From Paroedura picta (Eukaryota; Chordata; Lepidosauria; Squamata; Gekkonidae), in contig NC_135380.1 in NCBI RefSeq assembly GCF_049243985.1, positions 14,990,501 through 15,054,500 on the forward strand: 64,000 bases of DNA, in the 5' to 3' direction. The position numbers were made by a program, and so were the translations under genes. This document shows positions 54,221-64,000 of the stretch, piece by piece (the stretch's first letter is position 1; each line of letters begins with the position of its first letter). Below the pieces are notes generated by a model. It worked only from the letters and a program-made list of their open reading frames with translations. It was not told the DNA's origin and ran no database searches.

Positions 54221-54368
54221 CCGGGGAGGAGGGGGGTCTCCTCGGGCGGCAGGCGCGCGGCTGCCGGCTCCAGTCTGGTGCCGGGCGGCGGGCGGGAGAG
54301 GAGCTGGTGGCGGCGAGGCAGCGCCTGCTCGCGGCGCGGGGACTTGGTCGGCTGCGGGGCGGCGCACC

Positions 54369-54453
54369 ATGAGGGCGGGAGGTCGGCGGCGCCCCCTCTG
54401 GCTCGGGCTGTGGCTGCTGGCGGGAGCGCTCGGCGGGGCCGGAGCCCTGCGAG
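54369..54453 (+). CDS. First coding exon: signal peptide of an unrecognised secreted or membrane protein
   Basis: ATG in good context (ACCATGAG, A at -3) inside the CpG island. The exon encodes MRAGGRRRPLWLGLWLLAGA followed by LGGAGALR: a basic N-region, a leucine/tryptophan hydrophobic core and small residues (GGAGA) suitable for signal peptidase. It ends in GAG, joined to the consensus donor GTGAGTGCG at 54454, leaving one base of a split codon (phase-1 intron). A signal-only first exon with a phase-1 intron is typical of genes for cell-surface receptors and adhesion or extracellular-matrix proteins, whose domains are also bounded by phase-1 introns. Within the remaining 9.5 kb I find no second exon, so intron 1 is long and the gene continues beyond the window. 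Too little protein is present to name the gene. Seen: start, hydrophobic core, donor. Inferred: function class. Confidence 0.8.
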
Positions 54454-56443
54454 GTGAGTGCGCTCCGAGGCCGGGGGCGTCCGAGGGCCGCTCCGGATTG
54501 GGGAGGGGGGGGGGATGGCCCACCGGTTGCGCCACCGCGGAGCGGGAGAGCGGATGGCTGGGTGGCGTTGGGGGGGGGCACGACACGACGACTGCAGTGC
54601 TCGCCAAGGATCTTCCCACTTTCCCCCCCGCGAAGGGCCAAGCGAAGTGACTCCGGATCGCTCGGTGCGGCTGGGCTGCTTGGGCTGCCCCATCAGATGG
54701 GCGTCTCTAGGAGGCTGCTTCTGCGGCAGGGCATGGACAAGCGTGGGCGCGATGGAGTATTTATGATGATGATGATGCTTACTGGTTTCGGGAAGAGCCG
54801 GTGCGAGCATGGTGTTCAAGCGTGTCGGGTGTGTGCGTGTGAGCATCTTCCGCGGGCGACAACTTCGGTCCCCTTGCGAAGCGATCCCCTCCAGGCAGCC
54901 GCCTCTTCCTCATTTCACCAAATAGCATCTTTTTTGGCCCCGGCACATCCATGCGCAGGTCACTTCTCTGGCGTCCCGCCCTGCAAAAAGGGTTCCCACG
55001 AACTGCACCGACGGCCCACACCGTTCATGCGCGGGAGGAGAGTTCCTCGCAGACTCTCCGGCTTGCGGGATGCGCATCTGTCACAGTGCGGAGGGCAAGC
55101 CGGCTATTGGGAGCCTCCACCGTTTTCTGGAGTGAACGAGATTTTGGCTCCATCCATCGGCATGGCTCGGGTTTCCCTGGCGCTTGCGAGCCTGTGTGTT
55201 GGTATGGAGGCTGGTCGTTTCCCTGCAGCCGCTCTGGATTATAATCAAGGACTTGCCAGCACTAGCCTGCATGTTGCTCATGTCAACCCCTTAAGTGGAC
55301 CACTGAGACCTGTCTTCTCCCTGTCCGTTTACCTTGGGGTTTGGGGCGCCACCTGCAACCTGTGACACCGGTCTTGGGCAGGTCACCCTCCAGCCCCAGT
55401 CGCTTCTCCTTGTCCAGTCTGTCTCTTGGAAAATGACATGCGCTGATTTGGCCCGGGCAAAGGAGGGCATTGAGGAGACATGTGCATCAAGGGGTCTGCT
55501 TTTGCCGAAGGTCTCTGGGGGGCCTAGAACTGAAGCTGAGCCAAACGAGAAGTGAACTTGTGGCCGAGGAGCCGAAAGGACCCTCTTCTGTCCTCCCCCC
55601 ACCCCTTTTGTGTGTGTGTTTTATGTAGGGCTTACGGGAAGAAACCGTGCCTATAAATTTATCCTGCCAAGCAAAATGTGTACCAGGAGGGTGGGAGGTT
55701 AAGGAGTTTGACCCTGCGCCGCTCAGGAAGAATATCCTGAGTGTGAATAAATAGGGCTGGGCCAACGCTGGCATCTGGAATCCATCCTCGCCTGATGCAT
55801 AGCAACGTCCCTCTTCCTCCTCTCTGCTGGCTCTCAAAAGCTTTTTAATTGCAGTTTACCACCGAGCCGGATGCTTTGGGTACCTGGCTGCTGTGGACTT
55901 GTTTTTAGACGTGGCTGTGAGAGATGGGAGAGTATTTTTAGCCCCATTGCAGCCTCTTTCCTTGGGTTTTTTTTTTGGGGGGGGGGGATTGCTATATAGT
56001 GTGCAGCCAAAGCTGTAGCCAAGCACTTAACCCTGGCTACTGATCCATCGAGCTGCACAATTACAGTTTATGAAGTTGTCTTAAAGCCACCTAGAAGCGA
56101 TCGGGCATTCCACAGGGGGGAGTTCTCAAGTGGGGGGGACGAGGGTAGCAAGTGAAATTATTTCAGAAGCATTAGGCGATGCACCTAAATCCTGTTCAAG
56201 TTGCATGTGTTGATGAATTCTCTTTCAAGCTCCCCCCCCCAAAAAAAAACCCCTCTCCTGTTTATAGGCTGAGTAGAACAGAACCTTGGAAGGTGCTGGT
56301 TTCATTGATTTCTTAAGGCACAGAAGCCTGTAACTTTGAAGTGCTACACATGAAACACCCGTTTCTTTTGCAGTAGCCAAAATATTCTTGCTTTTTTTCT
56401 CCCTAGCCTTAAAGTCATATCCATGCTAAAGTTGGGGGGAACG

Positions 56444-56595
56444 GTTTAGTTCAGGGGCAGTCAACCTGTGGTCCTCCAGATGTTCATGGACTACAATTCC
56501 CATGAGCCCCTGCCAGCGAACGCTGGCAGGGGCTCATGGGAATTGTAGTCCATGAACATCTGGAGGACCACAGGTTCACTACCCCTGGTTTAGTT
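56444..56595. mobile_element. Palindromic hAT-type MITE, complete, perfect 8-bp duplication
   Basis: Element 56452-56587 (136 bp) between two GTTTAGTT copies (56444-56451 and 56588-56595). Ends CAGGGGCAGTCAACCTGTGG and reverse; the arms differ at only a few positions, so this is a young copy. Confidence 0.92.
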
Positions 56596-58844
56596 GATTG
56601 TTTAGTTGTTTAATTTTTTGCTTTGGAAAAAGAGAGCTGCCAGTTAATGTGGAACAGCATATTTTTCAGTTGTCCAATGCAAGGGCTCACCTTCCTAGAA
56701 TCTTACCAGAAGCTCTCTTCTTCCGTCACTTGCCAACCAAGTCAGCATCAGAGAGGGAGGCTAGCCTTGCCTGAAAAAGGATCTCAGTGGCCGGTACCCA
56801 TCCCGATAACTTGTACTTTGCAAATGCAAGAGAGTTAGTTCATTTGAAATCTTGGCTTGAAGAACAGCAGCCCCATGTCATCCCCTTGTCCATCCCCCCC
56901 CCCCCCATTCTTAAGGTGCGTGAGGTCTTGAAGTTATGTAGCAACTATAAGCTAATATTGTTGAGATAAAGGTGTGTTAGTGGTGTCCAAACAAAAGAGA
57001 ACTATAAGCTTTCATTTGAAGCAGTCACTGGGGATATTTGGAGGATGGAGAAGCTTGCCTGTCAGTGAGGGCAGGTCAGAGGCTGAGCTAGTATGATTGA
57101 TTCCTCACAACTTTGGGTTGCTTTTTCTGAAACAGAAGATGAAGGCTCACAGTATGTTTCTTGTAGGCCATGTGCTTGGCCAAGAAACATTCATCAGTAC
57201 TGAGATGTTTACACACTCAACCTTAGGGCTGTGGGTCTCATTGATGTCTTTAGAATTTTTAATAGGTGTATTTTATGATTTATTTAACAGCAGATTTATT
57301 TAACATCTCCTTTTTACTTTTTTTGTGGGGTGACTATTTTTTATTTACTGGAATGCTTGCTGATTTGCAGTGCTCTTTCCCTACTTGGTTTAATTACTGT
57401 TTTTCTGCTTGGAATAAAGGACATTATTAAAAATCCCAATGGCTTGTTAATTTTCTGAAAAGAAGAGTGCTTTCCCCACAACATTTTGCATTTGCACACC
57501 AATTTCTGCTAGTTGAATCAATTCATATTCATATTTTTCTGCTAAGGTTTCTGCAGTTTGGTGACCACACTGGTTATAAGTAATAGCTGGAAGGTTTCTT
57601 TCTGACTCTGCCTTTGCATTGCCAGTTCGGCTTGAGGTCCCCTGTGCGGCTTCTGATTTCTGGCAATAAGGCACACTCGATAAACTCATTCATCGGCGAT
57701 TATGAGAGTCTGCTGGGGTGGTCAGGTGCTGCCGTGTGAATTCCGTTTGTAAACTCAGATTTAATAATACCAAGGGCAGACATCTCAGTGTTTTTATTGC
57801 AACTTTTTGTAAGGTGCTTTGTAACTTCTATATGCCTCATTCATGCAGTAATCTTGTGAGGTTGATCCTGCTTTTACTCCCAGATTATGGACACAGTTTG
57901 GACTGAGAGCTCAAAATGTTTTCTAGGCCCACCCCATAATTCTTTGGATAACCAAAATGTTGGGCCTGGGTCCTTATTATTGTCCCAAGTTCACAACATA
58001 TTCAGAACTGGATATGCTTGTGTGATTTCCATCATCTTAGCAGGGACAAAATAGAATTCAACCGACTGTATGTTGCTAGAGGCATTGGGTAGGTGGACAG
58101 CATTTGGGCTTTTGCTTAGGTGGCATTTCATATCTGTGTATCATCACAAAGTTGCAGGGAATGTATTTAATCACCTTTTCCTCTTGAGATTCAGTTTCAT
58201 CTATAACATGCAGAAATTCTTCTAGCTTGCAAAACTGTATGAGGAATGGATGGGGGAATAATTGGTACGCTCAAACATTTGAGTAATATGTGTTTGCTCA
58301 TGACAATGATCTGCAGGCCAGTGCCTGTTGCTAGAATTAATATCGAGTAGCTGGATGTTTAACATTCTGATATGTTTGCCCTTCATGTCTGTAGCTGGCC
58401 TTGCTGTGATTTCAGCAGAAATTAGCAGTAACACTTTAAAAGTCAGGGTGGTTTTTTTTTTTTTTTGTTCCAGTATAAACTTTCGTGGACTAGAGCTCAA
58501 TTGTAGGTATAAGTCCATGAAAGATGATGCTAGAATTTAAAACTTGTTACTTTTTAAGGTCTATAACTCTCCAGCTTTATATTATTTTTGGCTTAAGGGG
58601 AAAAGTGTCTCACAGCACCCGTCACCAGCCTCTGCTCTTTGCTATGAGTTGTAAGGAAAAGGGGGAAATGAGACTTCAAGACGAGGCAGACCACATTTGA
58701 GGTGGTAGAAGGGGAGAAATATTACAAGTTTGGACTCATATCACTGTCATTCCTAGAGACAGGGGGAAGAAATTCTCATCACAGGGATAGGTCCCTGTCT
58801 GCTACATTCTATTCTTCCTTTCCCTCATGCACCTTAGGGTGATT

Positions 58845-58980
58845 CTCTCTTCCGTTTTGTCCCATTTAACTACCCTAGATAGGTAGGTTAGTTTACCTCA
58901 TGGGCATCATTGCTAGGTAGGGATTTGAGGTGGGGTCTCCTAGCTCAGCACTCCAAGCACTACACCAGCTAGGCTGATAT
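58845..58980 (-). repeat. SINE family A relic, minus strand
   Basis: GATTTGAGGTGGGGTCTCCT, CAGCACTCCAAGCACTACAC, CAGCTAGGCTGAT is the reversed head region; the tail is degraded. Confidence 0.5.
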
Positions 58981-59055
58981 CATCAACTCTGCACCCTTTC
59001 TTTTTCTTTATACTGTATCTAGAAAGGGGAACATAGGATGTCCCACCCTAAAGAG

Positions 59056-59380
59056 AACCAGTTTGGTGTAGTGGTTAGGAGTGCAGACTTCTAATCTGGT
59101 GAGCCGGGTTCAATTCTGCGCCCCCCCCTCTCCCCCACATGCAACCAGCATGGTGACCTTGGGCTCGCCATAGCACTGATAAAACTGTTCTGACTGAGCA
59201 GGAATATCAGGGTTCTCTAGCCTCACCTCCCTCACAGGGTGTCTGTTGTGGGGAGAGGAAAGGGAAGGTGACTGTAAGCCGCTTTGAGCTTCTTTCGGGT
59301 AGAGAAAAGTGGCATATAAGAACCAATTCTTCTTCTCCTTCTCCCTTCCTTCTTCTCCTTCTCCTCCTCCTCCTTCTTCT
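59056..59380 (+). mobile_element. SINE family B, full length with expanded TTCT/CTC tail
   Basis: CCAGTTTGGTGTAGTGGTTA, GAGCCGGGTTCAATTCTGCG, GGTGTCTGTTGTGGGGAGAG, GTGGCATATAAGAACCAATT, then a long pyrimidine repeat of TTCT, CTCC and CTT units at 59324-59380. Confidence 0.88.
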
Positions 59381-59940
59381 AAATGTTAGAGAATGATGGG
59401 GAGAACAGGATGCAGCTTTCTGTTTTCAGTGGCAGCCCTGAGCCCTACAGCATTTCTAGTTTTGCCCATACTTCTTGAACAGGAGTACATTCTGAATCCA
59501 GCAGTTGGGGTCATGGGTACCTTCTGTGTGTTTTTCTTCAGGGAAAGTTGCTCGTTGGCACTGGAGGCAGGCTGCAAGAGGTTCATAGATCTTGTCTTAG
59601 ACACAGGCCAATGTAGTCATTAATCTCTTTGCTTTCCCCTCCTTTTGTGAATGGAACTTGCCGACTTTTCCAGTGAGATGGCTCCAGAGATGCTTCTTTG
59701 CTTTGCTGACCTACACAATGTCATCTCTTGTAAAAGTCTGCCTCAGATATTTCATTACAATTTGGATTGTACTCGTGCCATCCATCAGTTATATTCACAG
59801 CCACACAGGGCAGGTTTTGACAAATACAACAGCATTAGCTTTATAATAAAGCTCTGGGCAGGGAGCTCTCTGTCCTGCGTTAAGGGTGGGAGGAAAAGAG
59901 AAGCCTGCTAAGAGATTGGGTCACTGAAAGGGTTGGGACC

Positions 59941-60092
59941 TTTTAGAGCAGGGGTAGTCAACCTGTGGTCCTCCAGGTGTTCATGGACTACAATTTCCAC
60001 GAGCCCCTGCCAGTGTTTGCTGGCAGGGGCTCATGGGAATTGTAGTCCATGAACATCTGGAGGACCACAGGTTGACTACCCTTGTTTTAGAG
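59941..60092. mobile_element. Palindromic hAT-type MITE, complete, perfect 8-bp duplication
   Basis: Element 59949-60084 (136 bp) between two TTTTAGAG copies. Ends CAGGGGTAGTCAACCTGTGG and reverse. Confidence 0.92.
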
Positions 60093-60297
60093 GGTCAGTT
60101 CTTCTCACATACTCCTAGCTGGTCTACTAAGCCCATATCCAACTCCAAAGCATTTGACAGTAATGTAAAATTTCTGCAGCTGTCGGTATGCATGGGGCTA
60201 ACCACTTGGTTTGCTTTAAGTAGTGGCTTCAGAGTTTCCTGCTCCCTGATGCTAGATCCAAACCATCGAGTCTAGAATCATGTTTTCAACAGTGGCC

Positions 60298-60600
60298 AGA
60301 TATTTTATTTATTTATTAAATTTGTATCCCGCCTCTCTTGACAAATGTCGCCTCGAGGCGGCTTACAGAATAAAAACCATAAAACAGAATAACCCATAAA
60401 ATCCCATTAAAAACATTAAGAAAACATTATCCCAGATGTCAACAATTATAAAGATGGCGGTGTAAACTCAACAATATGCTCCCCAATCTGATTTAGCTAA
60501 TCCGAACCAGGACCAATACTGTGGTCCCAATGATATAAAAACTGGGCTTCAATCTTCCTCATTCAGTATGGGAACGCCTGGGATAGGGTGGGACCCCCTG
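60298..60600 (-). mobile_element. L2-like LINE 3' end, minus strand
   Basis: TTTATTTATTTATTAAATTT, GTATCCCGCCTCTCTTGAC, CTCGAGGCGGCTTACAGAAT: reversed LINE tail followed by A-rich 3' UTR-like sequence. No coding part identified. Confidence 0.55.
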
Positions 60601-60602
60601 TC

Positions 60603-60725
60603 CATGGGCATGGCAAACTGTAGCTCCCCAGATGCCAATGGACTACTATTACCATGAACCCCTGCAGATGTCCATGGTAATAGAAGTCCATGGACATCTG
60701 GAGAGCCGCAGGTTAGCCACCCTTG
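60603..60725. mobile_element. Palindromic hAT-type MITE, diverged
   Basis: GGCAAACTGTAGCTCCCCAG, CCATGAACCCCTGCAGATGT and TCCATGGACATCTGGAGAGC: CAAACTG subfamily with a shortened loop. Target duplication not preserved. Confidence 0.7.
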
Positions 60726-61599
60726 AAATAGCCCAAAGCTTCGCCCTGCTGTGGTCCCTCAATAATTCACTGAAAAGAGAGGTTCAGATCACCTCGCCAT
60801 TGTTCTGCTCACATCTGTATCTCTTCCCCGGGTGGAGAACCTTTTTCTCAGTCTACAGAGGGGACTGCCAGCTGTGCTATGAGGACCGTCGTCTTCCGTG
60901 ATCCGCCTTTTCAGGATTAGCTTCCAGGAGGTGGAACGGAGCGGCTAATGTAATAACTTTGGTGGCAAAACTGCAGAAAGCAGGCACCAATAGCATGCTG
61001 TCATACCCTAAGATGGAAAATTGCTTGTGGATCAAGGGTTCCCTTGAGGAAACGTGAGGCTGCTTTTTACTCCTGTATTTTTAGGCTGGCTTGCTGGGGA
61101 AATGTGGGGTTTTGAGCTCCAGAGTGGAATCTTGACACCAGAGGCTGCAGTTTCTGTTGCTTAGCATGCTGCCGCTGCTTTTAGTGAAGCAGATGGCTGG
61201 ATTCATTTATAGCAAACAGGCCCTTATTTCATTTTCCATTTCTGCTTTAAAAGGGCTTCAAGTGTCTCCTGTATGGCATCGCCAGAACTTTCCTAATATT
61301 GTGATCGCCTGCAAAGAGACTGTTTCTGTTAATGTACATTGCATGTTGGCGTCTTGAAACCAAATTAAGTTTTACGACTTCTTGTAAATTGTTCCATGCA
61401 CGTCCCCTTTTGCTCCTGCCCCTTTGCAGGTTTCCATATTTATGCATTAGAAGAATGGCTTGGGTGGGAGAGAAACCTGATGGGAAAGGGAGGTGAGTGG
61501 AAGGGAGAGCGAGCGAGACTGTCTACCTCTTGCACTTGTCCCCCTCACTCCCTCTAAGAAATTCGGCATTTTACATGGCTGTCCACTCTTCTGCTCGAC

Positions 61600-61685
61600 C
61601 TTCACTGCAGCCCTGCACGGTAGGATAGGCTGAGAGGAAAGGCTACCAGGCGAGCTGCTGAATGGGGATTTGAAAGGAAATTGAA
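61600..61685 (-). repeat. SINE family A fragment, minus strand
   Basis: CTTCACTGCAGCCCTGCACG, GTAGGATAGGCTGAGAGGAA, GAATGGGGATTTGAAAGG: reversed middle and B-box region. Confidence 0.5.
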
Positions 61686-62020
61686 CACGTCTTCCCACTA
61701 CATCTCCATAGCTAACTACCTCCCATGGACAATGCTTTAGAGGGGAGCAGTGACCATTGGGCTAGTGTTACATGCAGCCTGGGTATAATGAAATTTGATT
61801 CTCAGGCTGGGGGTAACTGCAGACCTGCATTCTGATATTTTGAGTGGCCTTAAAGTCCAAAGGCCACAAAGCTTAACTCTGTGTTCCTGATGGGTTGTTG
61901 CTAGTATACCGTTCACTGCTGCTGAAGTGGGTCAGATTTTGTTGTGGCTTTTGGTGTTGATGGGAGGGCTTTTATGCTTTGTGCAGATAAAAGGGGTGAG
62001 GCTTGCGGATGCCACAGGTA

Positions 62021-62190
62021 GGGTTGCCAGAGCCAGGTTTGGAAATTCCTTAAGATTCAGGGGAGAGCCTGGGGAGAGCAGGGATCCCAGTGAGGGAGAA
62101 GGCCACAGAGACTCTGATCTCTGTAGTCAAGGGATGAGCCATAATTCCAGGGCATTGCCAGGTCCCTCCTGGAGGCCGGCACCCCTTTCC
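62021..62190 (+). mobile_element. MITE family X (AGGGTTGCCAG terminus)
   Basis: Starts AGGGTTGCCAGAGCCAGG; TTGGAAATTCCTTAAGATT, GAGCCTGGGGAGAGCAGGG, GATCTCTGTAGTCAAGGGAT, CATAATTCCAGGGCATTGCC; ends CTGGAGGCCGGCACCCC. The termini are imperfect inverted repeats. Same family, other strand, as 38842-39151. Confidence 0.65.
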
Positions 62191-62411
62191 ACAGAAGAAC
62201 TGGCAGCTTCTTCACTGATGTATTTTTTGGTTGAAATAGATTTGAAAGTGGTTGAAAAAAACAGTGGGTTATCAAATTTATATCCTGTTCTCTCTCCCCT
62301 GAACAGGACTTGAGGTGACAAGTAGCATATAAAACTCACCAAATAAAAACACATACAAAAGGCTACCCAGATGCTGTTGATATTTATTTTTTGGTAACTT
62401 CATAGTACTGT

Positions 62412-62690
62412 TTACTTGGTGTAGTGGTTAGGAGTGTGGACTTCTAATCTGGGGAGCCAGGTTTAATTCTACGCTCTCCCACATGCAGCCAGCTGGGTGA
62501 CCTTGGGCTCTCCACAGCACTGATAAAGCTGTTCTGACCGAGCAGTGATATCAGGGCTCTCTCAGCCTCAACCACCTCACAGGGTGTCTGTTGTGGGGAG
62601 AGGAAAGGAAAGGCAATTGTAAGCCATTTAGAGACTCCTTTGGGTAGAGAAAAGCAGCATATAAGAACCAACTTTTCTTCTTTTCATAAT
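62412..62690 (+). mobile_element. SINE family B, full length
   Basis: CTTGGTGTAGTGGTTAGGAG, GCAGCCAGCTGGGTGACCTT, ACCGAGCAGTGATATCAGGG, GAGAAAAGCAGCATATAAGA. Complete head to tail. Confidence 0.88.
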
Positions 62691-63899
62691 CTTGTTTTAT
62701 CTTTGTATATATCATTGTACTCTGTTCACACTTTTTTTTTCTGTGCTGAGCTGTCACCTTTGAGGAGTTTTCTGTTCTGGTGTCTGGACAAGTGAGATTG
62801 GCTTGGAAATAACCTGCATCTGTAGGATTCAGTGGGGATTAACTGGTTTGATGCTGTCAAACATGTGAGGTGGCTCTAGTTGTGAGCTGCAGTCCAGAAG
62901 TGACTTGGTGTTATAGATACAGGAAAGGGTCAGAAGCTTAATAAGACCTTTAAAAATTGTTATCTGTCCAGAAACATTTTTTTTCAGAGTTGTACAGCAG
63001 TTTTAGATGCTTTGGGCAAGAGACTCCAAAAGGACTCTGTGGGGAGAGTGAAACAGAGGAAAATATTGTGTGTGTGCATGTTGAAAATTGCTTCTCCCCA
63101 TGGAGGTGTTGCGCATGGTGCGTCTCATTGCAGAGATCTTCCACGCACACCAGGCTTGTGCTGCTTTCCTTTAGGGGGCATCTACCGGATAAATCTGTCT
63201 CTGTGTTATACACCAAAGAAATCATGTGGTTTGCCCTGTGCGGAAGGCAATGTGAACATGATGTGCGCCTTGTTTTGTAGCCAGAGCACTAAGCTTATGG
63301 TGAAGAGATGAACCTGTATGTTGAAAGGCCACAGCCAGAATAATCTTAAACAGAAAGGTGGTCTGGAATGTTCCCCCCCCCCCCAATTAAGGGACTAATT
63401 TCCATTGAAAGCCAGTGGGAAATAGGGAATTATGCTCCAGTGTATTGTTGCTTTCTTTTGGTCCCCTTAACTTGGCAACTACAATGACTGCTTCAAACAT
63501 AGTGAGTTCCCACTGGGGTGTTTGCTTGGTAGCTGTATAAAGCATAAATTTGCTGACTATTGCTTCAGGAGGAGGGAAAGCCATTTCAAAGGTTCTCAGG
63601 AACGCTGGATGTCCCTGGGTCCGCACAGTGTGTGATACCACTGAAAACACCCTGCAGTGCTAAATGGTATGCCAGCTATGGAACCTGGTTTTCCAGAAGC
63701 TCAAAGGGCGAAGGCAGTGTTAGTGGCCAGTAGGGTGTCATCTCAAACTAGGTTAATGAGGCCATGCTTCTGGCTGCCTGAGGAAGAAGGTAAGGAATGC
63801 CTTAGATCCTGGTGATCTTGTGTTATAACCAGCATTCCGCACAGGAATATCATTAGTATTCCTACTGTTGCTAATCTCTGGACTCAAAGACATCTGCTT

Positions 63900-64000
63900 G
63901 ACCTTGACCAGAACCAGGGCTGTCTGGTGGAATGAGTCTCCAGTGAAGATCAGAGCCCTGAAGGAGTTGTCACTTCCACAGGGCCTGTAAGATGGCACCA
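63900..64000 (+). mobile_element. L2/CR1-type LINE, end of ORF2, cut by the window edge
   Basis: GTCTGGTGGAATGAGTCTCC, AGTGAAGATCAGAGCCCTGA and CAGGGCCTGTAAGATGG match the segment at 30610-30690. The element continues past 64000. Confidence 0.55.

Larger units (their letters stand above)
53690..54800. promoter_or_regulatory. CpG island
   Basis: About 1.1 kb with very high G+C and abundant CpG, in contrast to the AT-rich, CpG-poor rest of the window. It spans the putative promoter, first exon and start of intron 1. Large open frames on both strands (up to 358 codons) arise because stop codons are rare in such sequence. Boundaries are approximate. Confidence 0.92.
54454..64000 (+). other. Presumed intron 1 of the gene starting at 54369
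   Basis: Sequence right of the donor shows falling G+C and ordinary repeats (listed separately). Blocks 54800-56440, 57000-58840, 60730-61590 and 62700-63890 hold nothing else I can support besides G/C runs (55976, 56897, 63371). The frame 54454-55365 (303 codons) lies in the CpG island and intron start and shows no domain. Confidence 0.6.

Noticed and set aside
53651-55365. Very long open frames on both strands (303 to 358 codons)
   Set aside because: They overlap each other in several frames, coincide with the CpG island where stop codons are rare, are rich in R, P, A and G from composition, and cross the consensus splice donor at 54454.
1-64000. Endogenous retrovirus or LTR element
   Set aside because: I found no paired long terminal repeats, primer-binding site or recognisable pol or env frame; the coding-like relics at 15774 and 33430 are too degraded to assign.

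Overview
This is a vertebrate nuclear window that reads as squamate reptile, most likely a gecko or another lizard. It is about 43% G+C, gene-poor and packed with interspersed repeats of a squamate repertoire: CR1 tails and ORF2 fragments, two BovB LINE 3' ends, an L1 tail, L2-like LINE ends, at least four tRNA-derived SINE families, a 5S-rRNA-derived SINE, a Penelope-like repeat and many short non-autonomous DNA transposons. I cannot name the species from sequence alone.

Only one protein-coding feature is well supported. A CpG island at about 53.7-54.8 kb contains a promoter-like segment (two GC boxes and an inverted CCAAT box) and a first coding exon at 54369-54453 (+). This exon encodes a signal peptide and stops at a consensus splice donor. 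The gene therefore runs rightward out of the window, and everything from 54454 to the end is probably its first intron, unless an exon was missed. I do not recognise the gene. A second, weaker candidate is a terminal exon at 20230-20363 (+), with a strong acceptor and a hydrophobic C-terminus followed by a stop.

Layout. 0-16 kb: L1 tail with a perfect 19-bp target duplication, SINEs, CpG-rich and other hAT-type elements, a SPIN/OC-like relic, a 67-bp fold-back insertion and a SINE with its own target duplication. 16-32 kb: a CR1 tail, a GC-rich terminal-inverted-repeat element, the candidate terminal exon, L2-like fragments, Penelope-like copies and a 206-bp hAT MITE with a perfect 8-bp duplication. 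32-45 kb: a DNA element inside a SINE, a MITE built on a repeated 12-mer, an A-rich coding-like relic, a BovB tail, a minus-strand CR1 fragment, a MITE inside a MITE, a decayed 40-bp minisatellite, two CR1 tails in tandem and a SPIN/OC-like hAT element carrying an 11-bp tandem array. 45-53.6 kb: a SINE inside a SINE, more palindromic MITEs and a BovB tail. 53.6-64 kb: the CpG island, first exon and intron 1.

The most interesting signals are: (i) a hammerhead-ribozyme-like core in the Penelope-like repeat, whose stem II differs in sequence but stays paired between copies; (ii) three unrelated hAT-type terminal sequences whose 8-bp target duplications all have TA at the centre, pointing to Buster-type transposases; (iii) two copies of a SINE that share about 230 bp of non-SINE sequence attached to the SINE 5' end, as if a chimeric transcript had been mobilised; and (iv) several clean nested insertions. 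I found no intact mobile-element gene, tRNA gene, CRISPR array or complete retrovirus. Long open frames in the CpG island are a composition artefact.
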